Shown: one piece after another, positions 17,175-24,224 of the stretch
Layout: the number at the start of each line of letters is the position of its first letter
Numbering within the stretch: position 1 is the stretch's first letter
Origin: an uncultured Eubacterium sp.
Lineage (GTDB): Bacteria > Bacillota > Clostridia > Peptostreptococcales > Anaerovoracaceae
Direction of reading: 5' to 3'
Length of the DNA stretch: 64,000 nt
Assembly: GCA_900543485.1 (NCBI GenBank)
Contig: UQRM01000005.1
Span: 1-64,000, forward strand
Notes under the pieces: model-generated
The model's input: only the letters and a program-made list of their open reading frames with translations
Told to the model about the DNA's origin: nothing
Databases searched by the model: none
Program-made: the position numbers and the translations under genes

Positions 17175-17978
17175 ATGTTTAAGATAGGGTTGTGCCAGAT
17201 GAAGGGCTCCTTCGACAAGAGAAAGAGCATGGAGATCGCCGGACGATTCGTGAGGGAAGCTGCCGGTAAGGGCGCTGATGTGATATCCTTGCCGGAAATG
17301 TGGAATTGCCCATACTCCAACGATTACTTCAGAGAGTACGCGGAGCCGGATGATGGAGAGACAGTCAGCTTCCTGTCAGAGCTGGCGGCAGAGCTGGGGA
17401 TCTATCTGGTTGGAGGATCCATACCGGAACTGGACAAAGGGAATGTTTACAATACGTCCTTTTCTTTCGACAGGAAGGGAAATCTGATAGGAAAACACAG
17501 GAAGGTCCATCTCTTCGATATCGATGTGGAGGGTGGCATCCGATTCATGGAATCGGATACTCTGACAGCGGGAGAGGATATGACGGTGATAGACACTGAG
17601 TATTGCAAGATAGGAGTGGCTATATGCTATGATGTGAGGTTTCCGGAGTGGTTCCGGAAGATGGCGTTGGCGGGAGCACAGCTCATAATATTGCCGGCGG
17701 CTTTCAACATGACTACAGGCCCTGCTCACTGGGATATAACCATGAGAGCAAGGGCGCTGGACAACCAGGTCTATTTCGCTGCCAATTCACCTGCCAGGGA
17801 TGAGAAAGGGCCGTATCAGGCCTATGGCGGTTCTTGTGTAGTAGACCCATGGGGCCAGTTCATTGCCCACGCAGACGAGAAAGAATGCGTCGTATGTGGC
17901 GATATAGATCTGGAGCGTGTCGAGGCTGTGAGACGACAGTTGCCGCTGCTGGCACACAGAAGAGAAGAACTGTATTAG
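17175..17978 (+). CDS. Carbon-nitrogen hydrolase, Nit2/omega-amidase type
   Basis: A 267-residue member of the nitrilase superfamily with the full Glu-Lys-Cys triad: Glu in LPEMWNCPY, Lys in HRKVHLFD and Cys in AICYDVRFPEW. The RFPEW and NMTTGPAHW segments are close to omega-amidase (Nit2), which hydrolyses alpha-ketoglutaramate and related monoamides of dicarboxylic acids. The start at 17175 has a GGAGGACTG site; an in-frame codon 18 bases upstream does not. The order EamA-Nudix-nitrilase-BMP lipoprotein, with gaps of 1-10 bases, suggests one transcript. Confidence 0.85.
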   Translation: MFKIGLCQMKGSFDKRKSMEIAGRFVREAAGKGADVISLPEMWNCPYSNDYFREYAEPDDGETVSFLSELAAELGIYLVGGSIPELDKGNVYNTSFSFDRKGNLIGKHRKVHLFDIDVEGGIRFMESDTLTAGEDMTVIDTEYCKIGVAICYDVRFPEWFRKMALAGAQLIILPAAFNMTTGPAHWDITMRARALDNQVYFAANSPARDEKGPYQAYGGSCVVDPWGQFIAHADEKECVVCGDIDLERVEAVRRQLPLLAHRREELY

Positions 17979-17987
17979 GAGGAGATC

Positions 17988-19067
17988 ATGAAAAAGATTA
18001 TCGCGTTACTGATGTCGCTGCTTATGGTAGGCGTCATGGCAGGCTGCGGCTCACCTGAGGCCGAACAGCCGGAGGAGAAGATAGATTATGAGATAGCCCT
18101 GGTGACGGATTCGGGTATGATAATGGATGGCGGTTACAGTCAGGTGGCGTGGACCACTATAAGCGACTTTGGTTCACGGGAAGGGATCTCCCACAAATAC
18201 TATAAGGCGGCTGAAGCTTCGGAGACAGCATATATGGAAGCCATAAGCAATGCTGTCGATAAAGGCGCCAAGGTCATCATTGCCGACGGGTATTCTTTTG
18301 AGGACGTAGTGTACAACGCGCAAAAGGAATATCCCGATGTCAATTTCATATTGATAGACGCAGAACCTGTGGACGGGGAATCCGGGGAGACCAGGACCGG
18401 TGATAATACCGCTGTAGTGAGCTTCGCGTCAGAACAGGCAGGATATTTGGCAGGATACAGCGCGGTGAAGGATGGGAACAGGCAGTTAGGATTTATGGGT
18501 GATTCCAAGACCCCATCTCAGATGGATTATTGCTACGGTTTCATGCAGGGAGCTGATGATGCCGCTGCGGAGGACGGCGTTAGTGTAAATGTTAGATATC
18601 ACTACGGCACCGACGATGAGGACAGGACCGCGTTGGTGGATATGGCCGCCGGCTGGTATGAGAGCGGAGTCCAGGTGGTATTCGCCTGCGGCAGCGAAGT
18701 GGAACAGCCTGTTATAGAAGCGGCGGAGCTAAGCGACGGCAGGAAGGTGATCGCCGCGGAGACAGATAAATCTCAGATGTCGGATACTGTTATGACGTCA
18801 GCTGTAAAGGATATATCCGGTGTTTTGGAGAATCTTTTGGAAAGATACAACGATGATGAATTCCCGGGTGGTACCGTGGAATATTACGATGCGGAAAACG
18901 AGGGGATATGGCTGGAGATGGAAAACGCCAGGTTCGCCAGGTTCACGGATGAACAGTACGAGACGGTCCTCGGCAGACTTGTCGATGGAAGTGTGACTGT
19001 CAGCAAATATGACAGTGGAGATATAGCGTCGCTGGGACTTACCAGGGTAACGGTCTCTGAGCAGTAG
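17988..19067 (+). CDS. BMP-family (PnrA-like) substrate-binding lipoprotein
   Basis: A 359-residue exported protein. The signal peptide ends in a lipobox (MVGVMAGC, Cys at about 21), so it is anchored on the outer face of the membrane. The fold is that of basic membrane protein/PnrA proteins: IALVTDSGMIMDGGYSQVAW at the start, FASEQAGYLAGYSAV in the middle, and VVFACGSEVEQP later. Family members bind nucleosides for an ABC importer, but no ABC or permease genes are adjacent. The start ATG has an AGGAGGAGATC site. A large hairpin terminator follows. Confidence 0.85.
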   Translation: MKKIIALLMSLLMVGVMAGCGSPEAEQPEEKIDYEIALVTDSGMIMDGGYSQVAWTTISDFGSREGISHKYYKAAEASETAYMEAISNAVDKGAKVIIADGYSFEDVVYNAQKEYPDVNFILIDAEPVDGESGETRTGDNTAVVSFASEQAGYLAGYSAVKDGNRQLGFMGDSKTPSQMDYCYGFMQGADDAAAEDGVSVNVRYHYGTDDEDRTALVDMAAGWYESGVQVVFACGSEVEQPVIEAAELSDGRKVIAAETDKSQMSDTVMTSAVKDISGVLENLLERYNDDEFPGGTVEYYDAENEGIWLEMENARFARFTDEQYETVLGRLVDGSVTVSKYDSGDIASLGLTRVTVSEQ

Positions 19068-19112
19068 CAGCAGAAAAGATGGAAAAGACAAAAGAAAATA
19101 AAGTATGAAAAT

Positions 19113-19183
19113 AAGGAGCTGTCAGAGCGGGACTGCGATCTGCCTTTTCAGGCAGGCATCCCAAGAATGACAGCTCCTTTTTA
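19113..19183 (+). terminator. Compound terminator between convergent genes
   Basis: AGGAGCTGTCA pairs with TGACAGCTCCT (ending at 19179), followed by TTTT. An inner hairpin, TGCC-TTTTCA-GGCA, stacks inside. It ends the rightward operon and may also serve the leftward citrate synthase gene. Confidence 0.8.
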
Positions 19184-19202
19184 TTGTTTCGATTTATTGT
19201 TT

Positions 19203-20681
19203 CTATTTTCCGGAACGACTGTTTTTTGAGGACAGCGACGAGGTCCTGTCTTTTATGGCCACGTATTCACGCGGTGCCTGAGCGGATTTGTAAGCAGGCC
19301 GCATCAGTTTTCCTCCGGCTACCAGCTCTTCGATCCTGTGGGCACACCAGCCTGACAGTCTGGCAGTGGCGAAAAGCGGTGTCGCTATGGTGGTAGGGAT
19401 ATCCAGAGTGTCGTATACGAATCCGGAATAAAGATCCACATTAGCAGGCATAGGCTTCTCCACTCCGTTGACTTCAGCGTAAAGCTGCGGCGTACGCCGC
19501 TCTATGTAGTCACACAGCAGGAAGTCATCGATACGGTTTTTGCTTTCGGCCAGTTTTTTGGACATGGATTTCAGCAGTTTAGCTCTCGGATCCGAAAGCG
19601 TGTATATAGCGTGCCCCATTCCATAGATAAGACCTTTTTTATCGTAAGCTTCCTTTTTGAGCATCTTTACCAGGTAATCGTCCAGCTTACCTCTGTTGTT
19701 GAAATCAGGTACGTGGGCCTTTATATCGGCAATCATGTTTATTACCGCGATATTGGCCCCGCCGTGTCTCGGCCCTTTAAGGGAACCGATGGCTGCCGAT
19801 ATGGCCGAATAGGTGTCCGTTCCCGTAGATGAGACCAGGTGAGTAGTAAAGGACGAGTTGTTTCCTCCCCCGTGCTCTGCGTGGAGTATCATGGACAGAT
19901 CCAGAAGCTTGGCTTCGATATCCATGAAATCACCCATAGGACGTATCATCCTGAGGATATTTTCCGATGTGGAAAGTTCCGGGATAGGGTTATGCAGATG
20001 AAGGCTCATGTTGTCGTAGAATGATGCCTTGGCCTGATAAGCGTAGGCTATGAGAGCCGGGAAATGTCCTATGAGGTCGATGGACTGGCGGAGTACGTTG
20101 GAAATGGACGTATCGTCAGGGTTATCGTCATAACAGTAGAGAGCGAGTACACTTCTTGCCAGCTTATTCATGATGTTGTTGGATGGAGCCGTCAGGATCA
20201 TGTCGCGGGCGAAGCCATTGGGAAGCTCCCTCTTGGCGCCCAACATCTTCTTGAAGGATTCCAGCTCCGACTTGCTGGGCAGTGTTCCGAAGATCAGCAA
20301 GAAAGTGATTTCTTCGAAACCAAATCTGTCTTCGGCGATGCAGTTCTTTACGATGTCTTCGATATCGTAGCCACGGTAATACAGCTTGCCCTCAATAGGG
20401 ATCTTATTGCCGGAGGCGTCTACGTCGTAACCTCGGACGTCACCGATCTTAGTGAGTCCTACTACGACTCCGGTACCGTTAGAGTTTCTCAATCCACGTT
20501 TGACGTTGTTCTTTATATAAAGATCGGGTTCTATATAATCGCTCTTTTCAACAGTTTTGGCGCTTTCCTCGAGGAATTCATGTATGAGGGAGGATTTGAC
20601 CGTGTTTTTGATCTCCTCCTTGACTACATTTTTTACGGCCTTTTTTATGTCGCGTTTTTTGTTCTTTTTTCTGTTAAACAT
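19203..20681 (-). CDS. Citrate synthase with basic N-terminal extension
   Basis: A 492-residue citrate/methylcitrate synthase, condensing acetyl-CoA with oxaloacetate. The active-site segments LHAEHGGGNNSSF and KGPRHGGANIAV are present, as is MGHAIYTLSDPRA. The first 55 or so residues form a lysine-rich, probably helical extension (NRKKNKKRDIKKAVKNV) that bacterial citrate synthases usually lack. In such an anaerobe it probably feeds glutamate synthesis through a partial TCA route. The start ATG at 20681 has AAAGGAGG six bases upstream; a TTG just before it is less likely. Confidence 0.92.
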   Translation of the reverse strand: MFNRKKNKKRDIKKAVKNVVKEEIKNTVKSSLIHEFLEESAKTVEKSDYIEPDLYIKNNVKRGLRNSNGTGVVVGLTKIGDVRGYDVDASGNKIPIEGKLYYRGYDIEDIVKNCIAEDRFGFEEITFLLIFGTLPSKSELESFKKMLGAKRELPNGFARDMILTAPSNNIMNKLARSVLALYCYDDNPDDTSISNVLRQSIDLIGHFPALIAYAYQAKASFYDNMSLHLHNPIPELSTSENILRMIRPMGDFMDIEAKLLDLSMILHAEHGGGNNSSFTTHLVSSTGTDTYSAISAAIGSLKGPRHGGANIAVINMIADIKAHVPDFNNRGKLDDYLVKMLKKEAYDKKGLIYGMGHAIYTLSDPRAKLLKSMSKKLAESKNRIDDFLLCDYIERRTPQLYAEVNGVEKPMPANVDLYSGFVYDTLDIPTTIATPLFATARLSGWCAHRIEELVAGGKLMRPAYKSAQAPREYVAIKDRTSSLSSKNSRSGK

Positions 20682-20717
20682 CAAAGACCTCCTTTTAATT
20701 ATAGAATCACAGATAAT

Positions 20718-20746
20718 AGTATACCATACAGGAGGTGTAAAGTAAA
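20718..20746 (-). promoter_or_regulatory. Promoter of citrate synthase
   Basis: On the minus strand: TTTACT (20746-20741), a 17-base spacer and TATACT (20723-20718). Confidence 0.55.
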
Positions 20747-20823
20747 ACAGATTAATTTATCCGCAAAGAAGCGTCGATATTTACCGCAAATTAATACATG
20801 ACAAGTGTACGTGCGGAAAAATA

Positions 20824-22284
20824 TCAGAATGGGTCTATGACACCTGTCACGAGCAGTATGACGGACAGCACGGCCAGGCATACGAGGAAGATGGCGATAT
20901 TCCTCTCATAAGGCCGGAATGTATACAGACCCTTTTCCTTGCGTCCTTTGATATAGACGAAGATCCCCGGAGCGTAGAGGATGCTGGTGATCAGGAATTG
21001 GATAAGGCCGGCCGATACGATCATCCATATGCCATAAAGGCTCCCGGAGATGGCGAAAATACGCGCTGCCGTGAGCTGATACCCGTCGGTAAACCATGTC
21101 GCGTCTTTTCCGCAGCATAACTTCACGTAGTACAATGCGCTGAGAAGATATGGGAGCATTATCATCGACGAGCCTATGGTGTAAAAGGCCAGATATGATG
21201 ATTCGTTGAGCAGTACGATAAGGAGGAAGAATTGTATAAGCAGGTTAGTCATGATGAGGGCTGCGGCAGGAGAACCATTCCTGTTGCTCCTGGCGAAGGC
21301 CTTGGTGAAGACACCTTGCCTGGCTGCTTCATAAGGGCATTCGGCTGCTATTATGGTCCATCCAAGCAGAGCGCCGGCGATGGATACGATGACGCCGATG
21401 TTGACAAGTGTGGCTCCCCAGGGGCCTACGGCTATCTCCAATATCTGAGCCATCTGAGGATGCTCCAGCTGTGCCAGCTCTTCCGTTGTCAGTACGCCCA
21501 TGCTGAGGATGGCGACGATGACGTAGAGGGCAAGAAGTCCCAGAAATCCGGTGATGGAAGCCTTCCCCACATCGCTGGAATCTCTGGCTCGGGCTGAGAG
21601 GACAACGGCGCCTTCTACTCCGATGAACGCCCACACTGTGGAAGAGGTAGTGACCATTATCTGAGAAGTCAGAGGCATAGTGCCGTCTCCCCAGAAATTG
21701 TCCATGAAGATGTCGATGCTGAATTTTGAAGCAAGAGGGATGGCTGCTATAAATACGAAGATAGGGACCAGCTTGCATACCGTCGCGATGATGGTGATAA
21801 AGGTGGCCTGGCCTACTCCTTTCAGGACAAGGAACACCAGCAGCCATACCAGCAGTGATCCGCATAAGATGGAAACGGTATTGTTCCCGTGCTGAAACAC
21901 GGGAAAGAAGTATCCCAGGGCTCCGAATAACAGCGTTATATATGATACATTGGAGATCAACGCACTCATCCAGTATCCCCATGCCGAGTTGAAGCCTACG
22001 AATTCACCGAATCCTTCTTTTGCGTAGCTGTATATACCGTTGGTCAGTTCAGGCTTTACCCTGTTGAGTCCGAAGAAAGACATCATCAGAGTGTACATGC
22101 CTATGCCGCATATTCCCCAGCCTATGAGGACACTGCCTGTATGGGCTCCGTTGGCGGCCATATCTCCAGCTATAGTGAAGATACCGGCTCCGATAGTGGA
22201 GCCGATTATCATTGCTGTCAGTCCGGCAAAGCCCAGGGATGCGGAATTTGTTTTTCCATTTGCTTCATTTTGATTTCTTAACAT
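20824..22284 (-). CDS. APC-family basic amino acid/polyamine antiporter (ArcD-like)
   Basis: A 486-residue transporter with about 12-13 membrane segments. The APC helix-1 motif IIGSTIGAGIFTI is near residue 25. The LTNGIYSYAKEGFGEFVGF and GVEGAVVLSARARDSSDVGK segments match the arginine:ornithine and lysine:cadaverine-type antiporters. The substrate cannot be fixed. The start ATG at 22284 has an AAGGAG site that lies inside a predicted stem (22287-22325). The gene follows the Crp/Fnr regulator by about 60 bases on the same strand, so the regulator probably controls it. A citrate synthase gene lies downstream with its own promoter. Confidence 0.85.
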   Translation of the reverse strand: MLRNQNEANGKTNSASLGFAGLTAMIIGSTIGAGIFTIAGDMAANGAHTGSVLIGWGICGIGMYTLMMSFFGLNRVKPELTNGIYSYAKEGFGEFVGFNSAWGYWMSALISNVSYITLLFGALGYFFPVFQHGNNTVSILCGSLLVWLLVFLVLKGVGQATFITIIATVCKLVPIFVFIAAIPLASKFSIDIFMDNFWGDGTMPLTSQIMVTTSSTVWAFIGVEGAVVLSARARDSSDVGKASITGFLGLLALYVIVAILSMGVLTTEELAQLEHPQMAQILEIAVGPWGATLVNIGVIVSIAGALLGWTIIAAECPYEAARQGVFTKAFARSNRNGSPAAALIMTNLLIQFFLLIVLLNESSYLAFYTIGSSMIMLPYLLSALYYVKLCCGKDATWFTDGYQLTAARIFAISGSLYGIWMIVSAGLIQFLITSILYAPGIFVYIKGRKEKGLYTFRPYERNIAIFLVCLAVLSVILLVTGVIDPF

Positions 22285-22286
22285 AA

Positions 22287-22325
22287 GAAAACTCCTTAAT
22301 ATCTGTCTATAATAAGGAGTATTTC
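22287..22325 (-). promoter_or_regulatory. Hairpin that buries the antiporter's ribosome site
   Basis: On the minus strand GAAA-T-ACTCCTTA pairs with TAAGGAGT-T-TTTC: eight pairs, one T-T mismatch and four more pairs around a 14-base loop. The 3' arm contains the AAGGAG ribosome site of the antiporter. It may act as a translation switch, or as a weak terminator of the regulator gene, since TTTTCTT follows. Confidence 0.55.
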
Positions 22326-22343
22326 CCAAAAGAGAGAAAAAAT

Positions 22344-23009
22344 TTATCTCAGAAGAGTAAAAGTGTTTTTCTCATATGATATGAGGCCATCCTTTTCCAT
22401 GTTGGTCAGTTCCCGGGTGAGGGCGCTTCTGTCAGCATTGAGATAATTGGCCAGTTCGCTGCGTCCCATAGGGATGGTGAACCGGGATTTCCCGTGGTTT
22501 TGCTGAGACTGGAGCGACAGATAGGAGAGGAGCTTCTTTCTGAGTGTCTTCTGCGATACTATTTCCAGTTTTTCCATAAGCTGTTTGTTTTTGTCCGCGA
22601 TGAGGGACACCATGTTTTCTATGATACGGTGGTGAAAGACACATGACATGTTGCAGGTGTGCATGATCCTGTGAAAAGGTATCGACAGAACTCTGGTGTT
22701 CCTGGCTGAGTAGAATGAAACGGAAGAGACAGGGTCGTTCGAGCCGGCAAAGGTTTCGCCAAAGAGCTGGTTCTCACCGAAAACAGATAAGATCGTCTCG
22801 TTTCCCCATACATCGTGCTTTATCATGTGTACGGTCCCGGAGAGGACTACGTGTATCCACTTGATCTCCTCCGATTCCAGAGAAATGAATTCCCCTTTGG
22901 AGAAAGTCTTCTCCTGACAGCCGAGGCATGTCATCATGCCTCCCAGATCCTTCTCTTTTATGCCCTGGAACAAATCGAGTTTTTTGACCCTTTCCACATC
23001 GTAACTCAT
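22344..23009 (-). CDS. Crp/Fnr-family transcription regulator
   Basis: A 221-residue protein with an N-terminal cyclic-nucleotide-binding-type beta roll (about residues 25-120, including LFGETFAGSNDPVSSVSFYS) and a C-terminal helix-turn-helix (MGRSELANYLNADRSALTRE). Three cysteines near the N-terminus and in the dimer region (TCLGC, TCNMSC) might ligate iron or sense redox state, but the spacing does not match classical Fnr. The start ATG has an AGAGGTGGTAAG site. Its own -35 box is inside a perfect palindrome at 23048-23063, so it likely controls itself, the antiporter downstream and the divergent flavoprotein gene. Confidence 0.88.
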   Translation of the reverse strand: MSYDVERVKKLDLFQGIKEKDLGGMMTCLGCQEKTFSKGEFISLESEEIKWIHVVLSGTVHMIKHDVWGNETILSVFGENQLFGETFAGSNDPVSSVSFYSARNTRVLSIPFHRIMHTCNMSCVFHHRIIENMVSLIADKNKQLMEKLEIVSQKTLRKKLLSYLSLQSQQNHGKSRFTIPMGRSELANYLNADRSALTRELTNMEKDGLISYEKNTFTLLR

Positions 23010-23026
23010 CTTACCACCTCTGAGAA

Positions 23027-23090
23027 ATTATACAATGATTTCAGCTGTGTTGCAATGGCAACATAAATGCAGATACCATGGTGGTACAGT
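23027..23090. promoter_or_regulatory. Divergent promoters sharing a Crp/Fnr-type palindrome
   Basis: The perfect palindrome TGTTGC-AATG-GCAACA is at 23048-23063. Leftward, TTGCAA (23055-23050), a 17-base spacer and TATAAT (23032-23027) make the regulator's promoter, with -35 inside the palindrome. Rightward, TACAGT (23085-23090) is the -10 of the flavoprotein gene and has no -35; the palindrome centre lies about 41 bases before the expected start, the class II activator position. Confidence 0.6.
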
Positions 23091-23125
23091 AAAAATATGA
23101 TGCGAATCGAAGAGGAGGTACCATT

Positions 23126-23611
23126 ATGAACAGAGAAATGTATAAGAAGGAGCGACAGATGAGTTCCGAAGCTACGGCGGCGATATTTTCGAAAGGCAAC
23201 CACGGAACGCTGGCCGTAAACGGCGATGACGGATATCCATATGCAGTGCCGGTCAACTATGTATATGATGGAGGAAAGATATACATACATTCCGCCAAGT
23301 ATGGATACAAGATAGACGCGGTGAAGCGGGACGACAAGGTGTGTTTTTCAGCCATATTGAATTCAAAGGTGCAGCAGGACAAATTCACGGCGGCCTTCCA
23401 GAGCGTTATCGCTTTCGGCAAGATATCTTTCGTGGAGGACGAAGCAGAGAAAAAAAGGATACTGGAACAGTTCATATACAAGATGTCACCGGAATTTGTC
23501 GAGGGCGGAATGAAGTTCGTCAACGCAGCCATCGGCAAGACGGCTCTCCTGTGCATAGACGTAGAGGAGATTAAAGGAAAGGAAAACATGGCTGCGACTT
23601 TTGACATTTAA
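23126..23611 (+). CDS. Pyridoxamine 5'-phosphate oxidase-like flavoprotein
   Basis: A 161-residue split-barrel protein of the PNPOx-like/NimA group. The GTLAVNGDDGYPYAVPVNYV strand pair at about 32-51 and the IYIHSAKYGYKIDAVKRDDK segment form the expected FMN-binding core. Relatives bind FMN or heme and reduce nitro compounds or other small molecules; the true substrate is usually unknown. The start ATG has a GAGGAGG site. It is transcribed away from the Crp/Fnr regulator and is likely its activated target. A cluster of GCCGGAT hairpins follows about 40 bases downstream. Confidence 0.8.
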   Translation: MNREMYKKERQMSSEATAAIFSKGNHGTLAVNGDDGYPYAVPVNYVYDGGKIYIHSAKYGYKIDAVKRDDKVCFSAILNSKVQQDKFTAAFQSVIAFGKISFVEDEAEKKRILEQFIYKMSPEFVEGGMKFVNAAIGKTALLCIDVEEIKGKENMAATFDI

Positions 23612-23651
23612 TAGCCGTGCTGGGCTTTTACATGTGGAAATGACTCGCTGT

Positions 23652-23982
23652 TGCCGGATTCTTTCCTGTCTTATGAAATCCGGCAGCCCTGACACGGTTT
23701 CTTGCCGCATTTTCGATTTATTTTAATTATTCGGCAAGCTCGACGCGGCCTTTTGCCGCGTTTTCTCCAGTGAAATATGATCCGGCACACCGTTTGCCGG
23801 ATTTTTTGTTGTGGGTGATTATCCGGCAAGCAGTGCGGTGATCTCTGGGAAATCGGATCTGTATATGCAGGAAAATGAGATTTTTCCTGTTTTGACTGCC
23901 AGATTTTCTATTTATGGTGAAAATCCGGCGCGAGGTTGCGTTTGAGCTGCCGAAGATCGCTTTTCTTTGGATTATCCGGCAG
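23652..23982. repeat. Cluster of inverted TGCCGGAT/ATCCGGCA repeats (at least six hairpins)
   Basis: Paired arms occur at 23652-23660/23677-23685 (TGCCGGATT, perfect), 23701-23707/23732-23738 (CTTGCCG), 23743-23749/23755-23761 (ACGCGGC, followed by TTTC), 23780-23787/23795-23802 (ATCCGGCA, followed by TTTTT), 23898-23904/23923-23929 (GCCAGAT with AT-CCGGC, one mismatch) and 23947-23952/23977-23982 (CTGCCG). An extra ATCCGGCA lies at 23821-23828. At least two hairpins look like intrinsic terminators. No gene is seen here on either strand. Confidence 0.75.
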
Positions 23983-24000
23983 AGGTGCGTGTAAAGTACA

Positions 24001-24224
24001 GGTGAGCCGGTCTTCAGTCGCTGTCGAAGGCAGCCACGGGACAACAACAGGGCGATGATAACAGCCCGTGAAACGAGGAAGACAGCCTTGGGAAGTGGGA
24101 GTGGCGACTAATTTTTGTCGAAATTTGTCGAATAAAAAGACTTTTACCTGGGAGGTGGTTATAGTATAATTTTGTTAGAAAAAAATGTAAATAAAGTAAA
24201 ATTATTCAAGAAAGGGGAACGGAA
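24001..24224 (+). promoter_or_regulatory. Structured stretch and promoter before the VaFE surface protein
   Basis: Nested complementary segments occur: AGTCGC (24016-24021) with GCGACT (24104-24109), AAGGC (24027-24031) with GCCTT (24085-24089), and CACGGG (24035-24040) with CCCGTG (24065-24070). GCTGTC/GACAGC offers a competing pairing. This looks like a folded RNA, but I recognise no riboswitch class. The clear promoter, TTTTAC (24142-24147), a 17-base spacer and TATAAT (24165-24170), lies after it. The folded part would therefore be in the leader only if an upstream promoter exists. The ribosome site is AAAGGGGAAC. Confidence 0.45.

Noticed and set aside
23652..23982. CRISPR array
   Set aside because: The repeats are short, inverted and unevenly spaced, with no constant-length spacers or cas genes.
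24001..24120. c-di-GMP (GEMM) riboswitch before the surface protein
   Set aside because: The conserved GEMM core sequences were not found, and the best promoter lies downstream of the segment.
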